DNA of 64,000 bases from Elusimicrobia bacterium RIFCSPLOWO2_02_FULL_39_32. GTDB taxonomy: Bacteria; Elusimicrobiota; Elusimicrobia; 2-02-FULL-39-32. Location of the stretch: assembly GCA_001800135.1 (NCBI GenBank), contig MGUU01000025.1:124001-188000 (forward strand), given 5' to 3'. Below are positions 44,542 through 53,813 of this stretch, piece after piece; position 1 is the stretch's first letter, and every line of letters starts with the position of its first letter. Both the position numbers and the translations under genes were made by a program. The notes under the pieces are model-generated. The model was not told where the DNA came from, did not search any database, and was given only the letters and a program-made list of their open reading frames with translations.

Positions 44542-45298
44542 TGTTTTTGTGCCCTGGAATAGGAATAGGTCCGAAACTTGAACCAGAGATAAATTGCCGC
44601 AAAATTGGATTCTTAGAATTTTGAATCTGTTGGGGAGTTCCTATCTCTAAAATTTTACCCTCATAAAGCATAGCGATGCGATCAGAAATTTTATACGCGG
44701 ATTTCATGTCGTGAGTGACCGCAATGGCTGTGGTTTGGGTTTCTTTTTTTAGTTTTAAGATCAGGTCATTGATCACATCAGACATCACAGGATCTAGACC
44801 TGTGGTGGGTTCGTCATAAAGTAAAATTTTAGGATTTAAAGCAATGGCCCGGGCAATGCCCACCCTTTTTTTCATGCCTCCAGAAAGCTGGGCAGGCTTT
44901 AAATCCTCAATTCCTGAAAGGCCTACCAAAGCAAGTTTATCCCGCACAATTTTTTTAGCTTCATGTTCACTAAATTTTAAAAGATTATAAAGACCAAAAG
45001 AAACATTTTCAGCCACAGTTAAAGAGTCAAAAAGCGCTGCTTCTTGAAACACATATCCTATCATTTTTTGCACTTCTTGTAACTCTTCCTCTTCTAAATG
45101 AGAGATCGCTTTACCGTCAATATAAATTTCTCCCCTGTCTGGCTTAATCAGTCCTACCATCTGTTTTAAAAGCACTGATTTGCCTGAGCCTGAACCGCCA
45201 ATAATCGTTAAGACCTCTCCTTTATCCACCTCAAATGAAATTCCCTGATGCACAATTTTTCTGCCAAAACATTTGAATAAATCAGATATCTGAATCAT
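44525..45298 (-). CDS. mlaF: Lipid-transport ABC ATPase MlaF
   Basis: A 257-residue ABC ATPase with Walker A GGSGSGKSVLLK, Q-loop FQEAALFDSLTVAEN, signature LSGGMKKRVGIARA, Walker B ILLYDEPTTGLDP and the H-loop VTHD. The FDSLTV and LSGGM context is typical of MlaF/MKL proteins that power MCE lipid transporters. It overlaps mlaE by 4 bases and mlaD by 17, so the three form one transporter unit. Confidence 0.96.
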   Translation of the reverse strand: MIQISDLFKCFGRKIVHQGISFEVDKGEVLTIIGGSGSGKSVLLKQMVGLIKPDRGEIYIDGKAISHLEEEELQEVQKMIGYVFQEAALFDSLTVAENVSFGLYNLLKFSEHEAKKIVRDKLALVGLSGIEDLKPAQLSGGMKKRVGIARAIALNPKILLYDEPTTGLDPVMSDVINDLILKLKKETQTTAIAVTHDMKSAYKISDRIAMLYEGKILEIGTPQQIQNSKNPILRQFISGSSFGPIPIPGHKNNEHRN

Positions 45299-46098
45299 CC
45301 GATTCTAAAGGCCACAAGCAAAGCTGTTAAAAAATAATCGCCCACTAACACTAAAACCATGGAAATCACTACCGCAGAAGTGGTGGACTGGCCAACTCCC
45401 TCAGCGCCCCCTTCAGTGGTTAATCCTTCATAACAAGAAATAGTAATAATGATTAATCCAAAAACAACTGCTTTGATTAAGCCGTGCACAACTTCCCTGA
45501 TCTGCATGATATAGATTTCATCAAAATAAACATTAGGAGGAATGCCAAACCTAAAATGAGCAATAAGAAAACCGCCTAAAATTCCAATAAAATCAGAGTA
45601 AATCACTAACAAAGGCAGCATCAGCATGGCAGCAAGGAACCTGGGAACAGCTAAATATTTTATGGGATTGGTTCCCAAAGTATAAAGCGCGTCAATCTGT
45701 TCTGTAACTTTCATGGTGCCTAATTCAGCTGCAACCGCCGCCCCTACCCTGCCTGCAAAAACAAGGGAAGTTAATACGGGTCCTAACTCTTTACAAATAG
45801 AAGCCCCGACTAACCGCCCCACATAAAGAGGTTCGTTAAAAACTTTAATAAAAGAGTAGCCAGATTGTAAGGCTAATACCATGCCTGTAAAAAATAGGGT
45901 GAGGGATGTGACTGGGAAGGTTCTGGCTCCCATCTCCAGAAGCTGCAAAAAAACATTTCTACGATTTAAAGGAGCATGAAAAAACCAATAAAAAGTTCTT
46001 TTAACTAAAATCACAACCTCGCCGCAGATTTCAGAACTTCTTAATATCTTTCTGCCAATTAAAGAAATAAAATTGCTCTGGTTTAAATCAGTATTCAT
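45295..46098 (-). CDS. mlaE: Lipid-transport permease MlaE
   Basis: A 267-residue MlaE/MCE-associated permease with five or six membrane helices. Family signatures are FFTGMVLALQSGYSF, the ELGPVLTSLVFAGRVGAAVAAELGTMKVTEQIDAL region, and NPIKYLAVPRFLAA. It forms the inner-membrane channel of the MlaFED complex, which moves phospholipids between the membranes. It starts 1 base before the alr stop, within the long operon. Confidence 0.96.
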   Translation of the reverse strand: MNTDLNQSNFISLIGRKILRSSEICGEVVILVKRTFYWFFHAPLNRRNVFLQLLEMGARTFPVTSLTLFFTGMVLALQSGYSFIKVFNEPLYVGRLVGASICKELGPVLTSLVFAGRVGAAVAAELGTMKVTEQIDALYTLGTNPIKYLAVPRFLAAMLMLPLLVIYSDFIGILGGFLIAHFRFGIPPNVYFDEIYIMQIREVVHGLIKAVVFGLIIITISCYEGLTTEGGAEGVGQSTTSAVVISMVLVLVGDYFLTALLVAFRIG

Positions 46099-46099
46099 A

Positions 46100-47269
46100 T
46101 CAAACCAAGTCCACTCTAGCCACTCTGGCTGCTATGTTACAAAAAATTTCGTAAGCGCTGGTTTGGCAGAGCTCTGCCATCTCCTCTACAGAAATGGTTT
46201 CTTTCCCTTGCTCTCCAATTAAAACCACCTCATCCCCAACATGCACCTTGGGACATTCAGTCACATCCAGCATGGTCATGTCCATGGTTACTCGTCCTAT
46301 GACAGGAACTCTTTTTCCATTGACCAAAACAACTCCTTTATTAGAAAGAGAACGCCGGTATCCGTCTGCATAGCCAAAAGCAGCAGTAGCGATTTTAGAA
46401 GCTCTTTTTGTAACAAAAGTTCCTAAATAGCTAATCCGCGTTTTAGCAGGCGCTTCTTTTAAAAATACAATCCTGCTTTTCCAGCTAAGCACTTTTTTAA
46501 GTTTTAATTTTTTTTCTCCCTGAAAAGGATTGATTCCATAAAGTGAGATCCCGGGCCTGACCAAACTAAAACGACTTTCCGGATATTTGATGAGCGCCGC
46601 AGAATTCGCGCAATGCACATACGGCGCATAAATTTTTTTTTGAGAAAGAAGAGAGATAAAATTCGTAAAAGTCTCTATTTGAAATTTCGTAAATTTAGGA
46701 TCTTCCGCTGAACCGGAAAAATGAGTATAAATCCCTTCTAATTTTAAAGATGGATGTTCTAAAATTTTCTGAATAAAGTCCAGACCATTTTTAATATTCA
46801 CCCCGATCCTGTTCATGCCAGTGTCCAATTTTGCATGAACCAGAGCGCGCAAGCCGCATTTTATTGCCATTTCTTCACAAGCGCGCGCAGACTCTATGCT
46901 TGCCACTGTGATTCTAATCCCATTTTTAATTGCGGGCTCCAAACTGGAATTTGGAAAAATATTTCCCAGTATCAAAATAGGCGCATTCAAATGAGCTTCT
47001 TTTAAAGTCAGCGCCTCTTCTAAAGAAGTAACTCCAAAAAAACTAGAGCCGCATTCACTTAAACTCTTAGCTACAGGAACTAAGCCATGGCCATAACCAT
47101 TGGCTTTAACCACAGAAAGAATGGAAACTTTTGGAGAAACCAGCCTGCTTAGTTGGAAAAAATTTTCTTTAAGGTTTTTATGATTAATTTCTACCCAGGT
47201 GGGCCGATGCAAAGAAAGATTGGAATCTAAGGGAAAAGATTCAGTCTGCTTCAGGTTCAAGATTCTCAA
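46100..47269 (-). CDS. alr: Alanine racemase
   Basis: A PLP-dependent enzyme converting L- to D-alanine for peptidoglycan. The PLP lysine is K55 in VVKANGYGHG. Other landmarks are HAKLDTGMNRIG, CANSAALIKYPES, RPGISLYGI, the SYLGTF tyrosine region and VIGRVTMDM. At 389 residues it is of normal length. The ATG at 47269 lies 29 bases inside the end of dnaB; a later TTG near residue 20, just before HRPTWVEIN, is an alternative start. Confidence 0.96.
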   Translation of the reverse strand: MRILNLKQTESFPLDSNLSLHRPTWVEINHKNLKENFFQLSRLVSPKVSILSVVKANGYGHGLVPVAKSLSECGSSFFGVTSLEEALTLKEAHLNAPILILGNIFPNSSLEPAIKNGIRITVASIESARACEEMAIKCGLRALVHAKLDTGMNRIGVNIKNGLDFIQKILEHPSLKLEGIYTHFSGSAEDPKFTKFQIETFTNFISLLSQKKIYAPYVHCANSAALIKYPESRFSLVRPGISLYGINPFQGEKKLKLKKVLSWKSRIVFLKEAPAKTRISYLGTFVTKRASKIATAAFGYADGYRRSLSNKGVVLVNGKRVPVIGRVTMDMTMLDVTECPKVHVGDEVVLIGEQGKETISVEEMAELCQTSAYEIFCNIAARVARVDLV

Positions 47270-48605
47270 AACGAGCGCACTCTTTTAAAAAAATTAGATC
47301 AATTTCTCCTAAAGGGCCGTTTCTTTGTTTAGCAATAATAAGTTTTGCCTTGCGCAAAAGTTCTTCGTCCGGATCTTTTTTATACATCGCTTCTCTATAA
47401 ATAAAGCCAACCATATCCGCGTCCTGTTCCAGGGCTCCGGATTCGCGCAAATCTGAAAGTTGCGGTTTCCCTTCCCGTCCTCTTTCTTCCGGAGAGCGAT
47501 TGAGCTGGGAAAGAGCAATAATCGGAACATTTAAATCCCGCGCCAGACCTTTTAAAGAGCGGGAGATTTCAGCAATTTCATTTTGACGGTTCTCCGGATT
47601 TTTTCTAGAGCCCTGCATCAACTGAAGATAATCAATAATGATCAGAGATAGCGGCGTTGCTTTAGAAGCCAACTGCGCAGCCATTCTGCGCGCGCTGGAA
47701 CGCAAAGTAAGGATGGACATGGCTGAATTGGAATAATCCAAATAAATTGGCGCTTCCGATAACAGTTCTGCTTTTCTGGTAATGATTGGCCAATCCGACT
47801 TTTTAAAAAAACCTGTTCTTAAACTCTGCAAAGGGATAGAACTAATGGAGCTTAAAAGACGCATGCCAATCTCCTGCTGGCTCATCTCTAATGAAAAAAT
47901 CGCTACCGGCAGTTTCTTCTTTACAGCCGCATGCAAAGCTATATTCAAAGCTAACGCGGTTTTTCCCACACCAGGCCTGGCAGCCAGAATCACTAAATTC
48001 CCACGCTGGAAACCAGCGGTCATGTCATCAAAACGCTTAAATCCCGAAGGCACTCCTGTGACTGTTTCTTTTCTTTGATGCAGAACTTCCAAATTCTCAA
48101 TCATTTCATGAATCATTTCTGAAAGAGGAGCAAGCCCTGTGCGCGCTTTTTTTTCCGCAATAGAATAGATGAGCCCTTCAGCTTTGTCCAAGAGACTATT
48201 CGCCCCTTCATTTTCCTGAAAACACTCTCCTACCATTTGCGTGGCTGCGCGAATTAAATCCCGCAAAATCGCTTTTTCCTTAACAATTTCCGCATAATTA
48301 TCAATATGAGCGGCTGTGGCCACTGTGTTGATCAATTCCGCAATATACTCTGCCCCGCCCGCGGAACTTAAATAATTCATTGTTCTTAACTCTTCCGCAA
48401 GAGTAACGGTATCCACGACCCGATTGTTTAAAGAAAGGGTTTTAATCACAGAAAAAATTTTTTGATTTTGTTCTTCGTAAAAGCTTTTTTCGTCTAAAAG
48501 CTCTAAAGCTCTTTCCAGAGCTTCACGGTCAATCAGCATGGAGCCTAAAACTGCTCTTTCTGCTTCTTGAGAGTAAGGAGGGACTTTATCTAATAGTTGT
48601 ACCAT
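47241..48605 (-). CDS. dnaB: Replicative DNA helicase DnaB
   Basis: A 454-residue hexameric helicase. The N-terminal DnaB domain begins VPPYSQEAERAVLGSML; the RecA-like motor has Walker A ARPGVGKTA, IFSLEMSQQEIGMRL, Walker B LIIIDYLQLM and RQNEIAEISRSLKGLA, and the C-terminal ALEQDADMVGFIYR. Its place after rplI is the classic rpsF-ssb-rpsR-rplI-dnaB order. Confidence 0.98.
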   Translation of the reverse strand: MVQLLDKVPPYSQEAERAVLGSMLIDREALERALELLDEKSFYEEQNQKIFSVIKTLSLNNRVVDTVTLAEELRTMNYLSSAGGAEYIAELINTVATAAHIDNYAEIVKEKAILRDLIRAATQMVGECFQENEGANSLLDKAEGLIYSIAEKKARTGLAPLSEMIHEMIENLEVLHQRKETVTGVPSGFKRFDDMTAGFQRGNLVILAARPGVGKTALALNIALHAAVKKKLPVAIFSLEMSQQEIGMRLLSSISSIPLQSLRTGFFKKSDWPIITRKAELLSEAPIYLDYSNSAMSILTLRSSARRMAAQLASKATPLSLIIIDYLQLMQGSRKNPENRQNEIAEISRSLKGLARDLNVPIIALSQLNRSPEERGREGKPQLSDLRESGALEQDADMVGFIYREAMYKKDPDEELLRKAKLIIAKQRNGPLGEIDLIFLKECARFENLEPEAD

Positions 48606-48723
48606 GATCTCACGATTTTATAATTACCTTAAACCATCAAATTCTTAAAGCTGCTCTCAAAAATGTTCTTTAAGCGCCTTTTAAAAAATCGCGGAACTAC
48701 CTGGCTTTTAACAGGTTTAAATA

Positions 48724-49173
48724 TTACGAACTCTTGGGAAGAACTTTAACTTTTAGGGAAGGGGTTACTTGTGAGTGGAGTTTAAGCGTAACCTGATATT
48801 CCCCTAACATTTTTATAGGCGCGTCCAAAATAATATTTTTCTTATCAACAGAAAAACCTTTTTCTAATAGAGCTTCAGCAATCCCTTGAGCTGTAATTGA
48901 ACCAAAAAGATGTTCTTCGCGGCCCGCGTTAGCGTAAAGATCTAATGTAATATTTTGAATTTCTGAGGCAAGGCTTTTTGCCTTTTCTAAACTTTGTTCT
49001 AGCTCAATCTTTCTATTTTTCTTTTCTGATTCCCATCTCTTTAAATTAGCTGGCGTTGCCAGATGAGCTATCTGCCTTGGCAAAAGATAATTGCGGGCAA
49101 AACCATTTGCTACCTCTTTAACTTCACCGGCAGTTCCTATCTTAACTATATCTTGAAAAAGAATGACTTTCAT
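48724..49173 (-). CDS. rplI: 50S ribosomal protein L9
   Basis: A 149-residue L9 with the N-terminal RNA-binding domain (MKVILFQDIVKIGTAGEVKEV, FARNYLLPRQIA), the long connecting helix and the C-terminal domain. It is a component of the large subunit. The 118-base gap to dnaB contains only a weak 5-bp stem and AT-rich sequence. Confidence 0.98.
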   Translation of the reverse strand: MKVILFQDIVKIGTAGEVKEVANGFARNYLLPRQIAHLATPANLKRWESEKKNRKIELEQSLEKAKSLASEIQNITLDLYANAGREEHLFGSITAQGIAEALLEKGFSVDKKNIILDAPIKMLGEYQVTLKLHSQVTPSLKVKVLPKSS

Positions 49174-49220
49174 TTTTTCTTAAATTAGTTCATGCTGATA
49201 AAGCGCTTGTGCAGCATAAA

Positions 49221-49511
49221 CTAAATAACCGCAAAAGGAAGCATGGCGATATCCCGGGCTCTTTTTATAGCTGAACCCAAACCCCTTTGATGCGTGGAGC
49301 AAACGCCTGTGGAGCGGGAAGAAAAAATTTTGCCTCTTTCAGAAATAAAATTTCTTAAAAGATTCACATTCTTAAAATCAATATAACTAATTTTATCCAC
49401 GCAAAAACGGCATACTTTTCTGCGCAAAAATGGTTTTTTAAAACGGCCTTTAGGACCAGGCGCTCCGCTTGGCCTAGAATAACCTTGTGGTCTATGGGGT
49501 AGTTGTGCCAT
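49221..49511 (-). CDS. rpsR: 30S ribosomal protein S18, zinc-binding form
   Basis: A 96-residue S18 whose conserved core (IDFKNVNLLRNFISERGKI, RGLGSAIKRARDIAMLPF) is normal. It retains the cysteine-containing form: CRFC near residue 35 and CSTH near 72, a likely zinc site. The N-terminus is extended and rich in Pro and Gly. It lies 13 bases after ssb. Confidence 0.97.
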   Translation of the reverse strand: MAQLPHRPQGYSRPSGAPGPKGRFKKPFLRRKVCRFCVDKISYIDFKNVNLLRNFISERGKIFSSRSTGVCSTHQRGLGSAIKRARDIAMLPFAVI

Positions 49512-49524
49512 GGAAATTATTCAC

Positions 49525-49995
49525 CTAAAATGGAATTTCTTCTTCCACCGATTCATTTGAAGCTGTTTCTGCTTCATCATTTGTTTGAGCCTGCTCAGTC
49601 TGGGGAGATGCGTCTCTTGCGCCTTGACTCCCTTGACTAACCTCGCTCTTTTCTAAAAATTGGATTCTGCGCGTGTCCACTTCTATGCTAGTCCGCTTTT
49701 GCCCATCTTTAGTTTCCCAGTTTCTAGAACGTAAACGTCCTTCCACGTAAACCGGGCTCCCTTTTTTTAATCGCTCACTGCACCTTTGCGCTGCTTCCCG
49801 CCAAACCACCACAGGAATAAAAGAAGTATCATCTTTCCATTCTCCTGTAGCGTCTTTATATCTTCTATTGATAGCAAGATCTATTCGGCACACAGCTTGA
49901 CCTTTGCCGGTAAATCTTAGTTCCGGATCCCGAGTAAGCCTGCCAACTAACCTCACATCATTTAATTCATGAAGGCGAAGAGTGATGGTTGACAT
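49525..49995 (-). CDS. ssb: Single-stranded DNA-binding protein
   Basis: A 156-residue SSB: an OB fold with VRLVGRLTRDPELRFTGKGQ, FIPVVVWREAAQRCSERLKKGSPVYVEGRL and NWETKDGQKR, then a flexible Gln/Ser/Glu linker and the acidic tail ending EEEIPF that recruits partner proteins such as RecJ. Its place between rpsF and rpsR is conserved in bacteria. Confidence 0.98.
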   Translation of the reverse strand: MSTITLRLHELNDVRLVGRLTRDPELRFTGKGQAVCRIDLAINRRYKDATGEWKDDTSFIPVVVWREAAQRCSERLKKGSPVYVEGRLRSRNWETKDGQKRTSIEVDTRRIQFLEKSEVSQGSQGARDASPQTEQAQTNDEAETASNESVEEEIPF

Positions 49996-50014
49996 GTTTT
50001 AAGAGCTCCTAATT

Positions 50015-50434
50015 TTAAGAAACAGGAGCTAAAGGAGGATTGGGAGATGGAGCAGCTGGAGGCAAAGGAACAGCATTTGCATCTTCAGCCGCTTCAGTCG
50101 CTGCTTTTATTTGCGGGCGAATCTTTTCTAAATGTCTCGGATCTACTTTCACAATAAGTCCTTTTAAAATGCTATCCGTAATTCTGTAATGGCGGGTTAA
50201 CATTCCTGGAACTTTAGGGGATGCTTCAAAAATAAGATAAACATAAAAACCATCCCGGCAGCGCTTAATAGGATAAGAGAGTTTTCTTCTGCCCCAGAGT
50301 TCTGCAGTGTTCACTTTACCTTCTGAATGAGTGATCAGGGACTTTACTTTTTCTAAAGTGGCTTCCAGTTTTTCCTGAGAAATCTCACCCGGACATATAA
50401 AAATTGTTTCATATGTATTCATAGCGGTTTTCAA
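50015..50434 (-). CDS. rpsF: 30S ribosomal protein S6
   Basis: A 139-residue S6 with NTYETIFICPGEISQEKLEATLEKV-type start, VNTAELWGRRKLSYPIKR and FYVYLIF. The C-terminus carries a Pro/Ala-rich extension (VPLPPAAPSPNPPLAP). It begins 25 bases after the ychF stop. Confidence 0.96.
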   Translation of the reverse strand: MKTAMNTYETIFICPGEISQEKLEATLEKVKSLITHSEGKVNTAELWGRRKLSYPIKRCRDGFYVYLIFEASPKVPGMLTRHYRITDSILKGLIVKVDPRHLEKIRPQIKAATEAAEDANAVPLPPAAPSPNPPLAPVS

Positions 50435-50459
50435 TCATAGCAAATAGTTCTGGTCGGAA

Positions 50460-51542
50460 TCAACTGCGAAAATGAAAATAACAAACATCCCCATCCTGAA
50501 TCTGGTAATCTTTTCCCTCAGAACGTTTTAACCCTTTTTCCGCTAGAACTTTCTCTGATCCCCAACGATCAATCTCTTGAAAATGATAAATCTCTGCTCG
50601 GATAAAACCTTTGGCAATGTCCGTATGAATTTGACCAGCGGCAATCTGGGCAGAACTCCCTTTTGGCACTGTCCAGGCTCTGGCCTCATCGGATCCAGCA
50701 GTTAAAAAAGTAACTAAATTTAAAAGTTTATAAGATTCACGAATCAGTTTTTCCAAACCAGTTTCCTTCATTCCCAAAGCTTCCCGAAAACTCTTTTTTT
50801 CATCCTCACTGGTCAGCTGGAGGAGTTCAGATTCAATCTTAGCTGAAATGGTTAAAGAACTAGCCCCTTGGCTTTCACTAACATTTTTAAAATTTTGAAG
50901 TAAAGGATCTTTTTCAAAATTAGATTCTTCTCCCACATTGCCGACATAAAGCATGGGTTTGGCTGTAAGCAAAAAATAGGGTTTAAGCTCTTCCTGGGAT
51001 AAACCAGATTTACGCGCAGGTTTTCCCTGATTCAAAACTTTTTCTATTTTCTCTAAATGTTCCAACCTCACTTTAGATTCTTTGTCTCCAGAACGGGCAG
51101 AGCCTTGGCACTTGTCAATCTGTTTTTCTATGGTCTGAAGATCAGCAAGATTGAGTTCTGTTTCAATCACTTCTATATCTCTAATAGGATCTATGCCTCC
51201 CATGGTATGCACCACATCTGGATCTTGAAATAAACGAACCACATGCACAATCGCATCCACTTCCCGAATATTAGCTAAAAATTGATTTCCCAGACCCTCG
51301 CCAGAACTCGCGCCTTTAACTAAGCCTGCAATATCCACGAATTTAATAGTAGCTGGGGTAACTTTTTCCGGATTAAAAATTTCCTTTAAGCGTTTAAGGC
51401 GTGTATCTGGCACACTCACAACACCCACATTAGGCTCAATGGTGGTAAAAGGATAGTTAGAAGAAGGGGCATGAGCAGAAGTTAACGCGTTAAAAAGGCT
51501 GGATTTCCCTACATTGGGCAGGCCAACAATACCGATTTCCAT
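50460..51542 (-). CDS. ychF: Ribosome-binding ATPase YchF
   Basis: A 360-residue Obg-family protein that prefers ATP. G1 is GLPNVGKSS, switch regions lie around [15 protein letters not shown]3 is [10 protein letters not shown], and the NxxE motif NVGEE replaces NKxD as in YchF. A coiled-coil insertion and the C-terminal TGS-like domain ([20 protein letters not shown]) complete it. It lies 2 bases after proB. Confidence 0.97.
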   Translation of the reverse strand: MEIGIVGLPNVGKSSLFNALTSAHAPSSNYPFTTIEPNVGVVSVPDTRLKRLKEIFNPEKVTPATIKFVDIAGLVKGASSGEGLGNQFLANIREVDAIVHVVRLFQDPDVVHTMGGIDPIRDIEVIETELNLADLQTIEKQIDKCQGSARSGDKESKVRLEHLEKIEKVLNQGKPARKSGLSQEELKPYFLLTAKPMLYVGNVGEESNFEKDPLLQNFKNVSESQGASSLTISAKIESELLQLTSEDEKKSFREALGMKETGLEKLIRESYKLLNLVTFLTAGSDEARAWTVPKGSSAQIAAGQIHTDIAKGFIRAEIYHFQEIDRWGSEKVLAEKGLKRSEGKDYQIQDGDVCYFHFRS

Positions 51543-51544
51543 GC

Positions 51545-52654
51545 TTAAGGAACCAAAACTAAAGAATCTCGATGAATCACTTCAACTTGAACCGCATTTT
51601 TAAGAATCTTTTTAATTTCGCTGGATTTTCTTCCTTTAATTTTTTGAAGTTCATCAGAAGAAAAAGAAACAATGCCTCGGGCAAATTCCTGACCATCTTC
51701 AGCTTTTACCCTGACCACATCTTTTTTAACAAAATTTCCTTTGACCTCTAAAACCCCTGCTGATAAAAGGCTCACTTTTCTTCCTTTTAAAATAAGCTCT
51801 GCTCCCTGATCCACAAAAATTTCTCCCTTTGGAACCGCGCCAAATAGGATCCATTTTTCTTTAGCTGTCAGAGAGCCTGCGGGAACGAATTTTGTTCCAA
51901 TGGGTTCCCCGCGCAAAATCTCGCTTAAAACATTTTTTCTAAATGCATTGGCAATGATCATGGTAACACTGCTAGCTGTAGCGATCTTTGCCGCTTCTAT
52001 TTTAGATCCCATGCCTCCGGTCCCCAAACTGCTTTTTATCCCTTTCCAAACCATTTTTTCAATTTCCGGAGTTATTTGAGGAATTAAAGGAAGGATCTCT
52101 GATTCTTTGCCTTTTTGAGAAGAATAAAGACCATCCACATCGCTTAAAATAACTAAAAGATCCGCGTCAATTTTTGCAGCCACCAAAGCTGAAAGTTGAT
52201 CATTATCCCCAAACCGAATTTCTTCTGTTGCTACAGTATCATTCTCATTAATAATCGGCACAATGCCAAACTTTAAAAGAGTTAAAAGGGTTTGACGCGC
52301 GTTTAAATATCTTTGCCTATCGCCAAAATCTCCTCTGGTTAAAAGCACCTGAGCTACCATGAGATTGTCGTTTTTAAAAAGCTGCTGATAGGTTTGCATG
52401 AGAGAGACTTGCCCAAGAGCTGCCAAAGCCTGTTTTTTAGCAATATCCTGGGGCCGATCCTGCCAAGACAAAGATTTCATTCCCATGCCAATCGCTCCGG
52501 AAGTAACCAAAAGGAGCTCTTTACCTTCAGAACGAATCCTAGAGAATTCCTGAACTAAAGAGCCAAGCGTAGAATGAGCCGCATCTGCTTCTGCCAAACT
52601 TTTAGTTAAAACAGAAGTCCCAATCTTGATGACAATTCTTTTAAATTCTTTCAT
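51545..52654 (-). CDS. proB: Glutamate 5-kinase
   Basis: ProB phosphorylates glutamate in proline synthesis. The 369-residue protein has an amino-acid kinase domain (KIGTSVLTKSLAEA, LLVTSGAIGMGMK, NENDTVATEEIRFGDNDQLSA, GTGGMGSKIEAAK) and a C-terminal PUA domain (about 275-369). proA is not adjacent. It is the first gene of the long minus-strand block and is divergent from the flippase-like gene. Confidence 0.97.
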   Translation of the reverse strand: MKEFKRIVIKIGTSVLTKSLAEADAAHSTLGSLVQEFSRIRSEGKELLLVTSGAIGMGMKSLSWQDRPQDIAKKQALAALGQVSLMQTYQQLFKNDNLMVAQVLLTRGDFGDRQRYLNARQTLLTLLKFGIVPIINENDTVATEEIRFGDNDQLSALVAAKIDADLLVILSDVDGLYSSQKGKESEILPLIPQITPEIEKMVWKGIKSSLGTGGMGSKIEAAKIATASSVTMIIANAFRKNVLSEILRGEPIGTKFVPAGSLTAKEKWILFGAVPKGEIFVDQGAELILKGRKVSLLSAGVLEVKGNFVKKDVVRVKAEDGQEFARGIVSFSSDELQKIKGRKSSEIKKILKNAVQVEVIHRDSLVLVP

Positions 52655-52718
52655 GATTTATGTCTGTAAAATTAAAAAAATTTGCTTTTAATCAGTCTAA
52701 TATCTTACCATTTCTAAA

Positions 52719-52747
52719 TTGTGTGTAAAATGGAACTAAAATAGTAT
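52719..52747 (+). promoter_or_regulatory. Candidate promoter of the flippase-like gene
   Basis: TTGTGT (52719-52724) and TAGTAT (52742-52747) are spaced by 17 bases. The transcription start would be near 52754, about 22 bases before the ATG. Matches to consensus are moderate. Confidence 0.4.
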
Positions 52748-52775
52748 GTGCCTTCTTTAGTTTCCAAAATCTATT

Positions 52776-53807
52776 ATGTTTAAAAATAAACTCACATTCA
52801 AAATCGAAACCTTTCTGGGTATTGGCGGAGTTGTTCTGCTTGCATGGATGATCCATAAAATTGGGCTGCCGCTTTTAATAGAAAATCTTAAAAATTTCGG
52901 AGTAGTTCCTATGGTTTTTCTTATTTTATTCTACACCTTAGCTCAAATTTTTTTCTGCCTTGCATGGTTTGTGATCCTTAAAAACATAAATACAAAGGTA
53001 GGTTTCTGGGAAACATTCCTTGTTTATGCGGCAGGAGACGCTTTAAATATGACAGTCCCTTCTGGAAACCTAGCTGGGGAACCTGTAAAGGTCATGCTTT
53101 TCAAAGATAAAATCCCCTCAACTCAAAGCATCTCTTCAGTGACCATTTACAAATTTGCTGATTTTATCTCTTTAACTTTATTTTTACTTGCAGGATGGCT
53201 CTTTCATTTTTTCTTTTATTCTCTGCCTTTAAGCTGGAATATTGCCGCAGGTGTCATGATTTTTGGCATGACCCTTGTCTCTTTACTACTGTTTGTTCTG
53301 CAAAAAAAAGGGTTTTACCTTCCTACAGGAAAATGGCTTTCCAAAATCACTCTTTTAGAGAGTTGGATTGTAGGCAAGTTGGAATCAGCTCATTTAATAG
53401 ATCAAGATATTAGAAACTTTTATCTTGATCACCCTGTAAAATTTTTTCAATCCATCCTTTTTAATTTTTTAGCTTGGTTTGGCGGAGTCATAGAAATCAT
53501 GCTTTTTATGAAATTCCTTGGGCTAGAAACCAGCTTTCAAGCTGCCTTCACCATAGAAACATTTTCACTCTTTATTAATAACCTTGCTTTTTTTGTGCCA
53601 GCGCGTTTAGGAGTAGGGGAGGGGGGACGAGTCCTGCTTTTTATTACTCTGGGATACCCTGCCTCTAGTGGAATGTCTTATGGAATTATACGCAGAATTC
53701 GGGAAACTGTTTGGGTCGGGTTTGGTTTGGGAGTTTTACTTATTCGTAAAAGGAAGTTGAAACCAGATCATTCGCCTACTAATGACTTAAACCGAATAAG
53801 TGAATGA
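52776..53807 (+). CDS. Lysylphosphatidylglycerol synthase TM-region/UPF0104 flippase-like protein
   Basis: A 343-residue integral membrane protein with about eight helices belonging to the LPG_synthase_TM (UPF0104/AglD) group, related to the flippase half of MprF. Signatures are TVPSGNLAGEPVKVMLFK near 90-107 and FFVPARLGVGEGGRVLLF near 268-285. No synthase domain is present, so it is not a full MprF. It may flip a lipid or glycolipid; the substrate is unknown. It converges on obgE with a 6-base gap. Confidence 0.85.
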   Translation: MFKNKLTFKIETFLGIGGVVLLAWMIHKIGLPLLIENLKNFGVVPMVFLILFYTLAQIFFCLAWFVILKNINTKVGFWETFLVYAAGDALNMTVPSGNLAGEPVKVMLFKDKIPSTQSISSVTIYKFADFISLTLFLLAGWLFHFFFYSLPLSWNIAAGVMIFGMTLVSLLLFVLQKKGFYLPTGKWLSKITLLESWIVGKLESAHLIDQDIRNFYLDHPVKFFQSILFNFLAWFGGVIEIMLFMKFLGLETSFQAAFTIETFSLFINNLAFFVPARLGVGEGGRVLLFITLGYPASSGMSYGIIRRIRETVWVGFGLGVLLIRKRKLKPDHSPTNDLNRISE

Positions 53808-53813
53808 TCCGGG

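Noticed and set aside
52776-53807. Full MprF lysylphosphatidylglycerol synthase
   Set aside because: Only the membrane flippase-like half is present; there is no C-terminal synthase domain.
53766-53809. 8-bp inverted repeat at the end of the flippase-like gene as a terminator
   Set aside because: The loop is 28 bases, most of it lies within the coding sequence, and no T-run follows.
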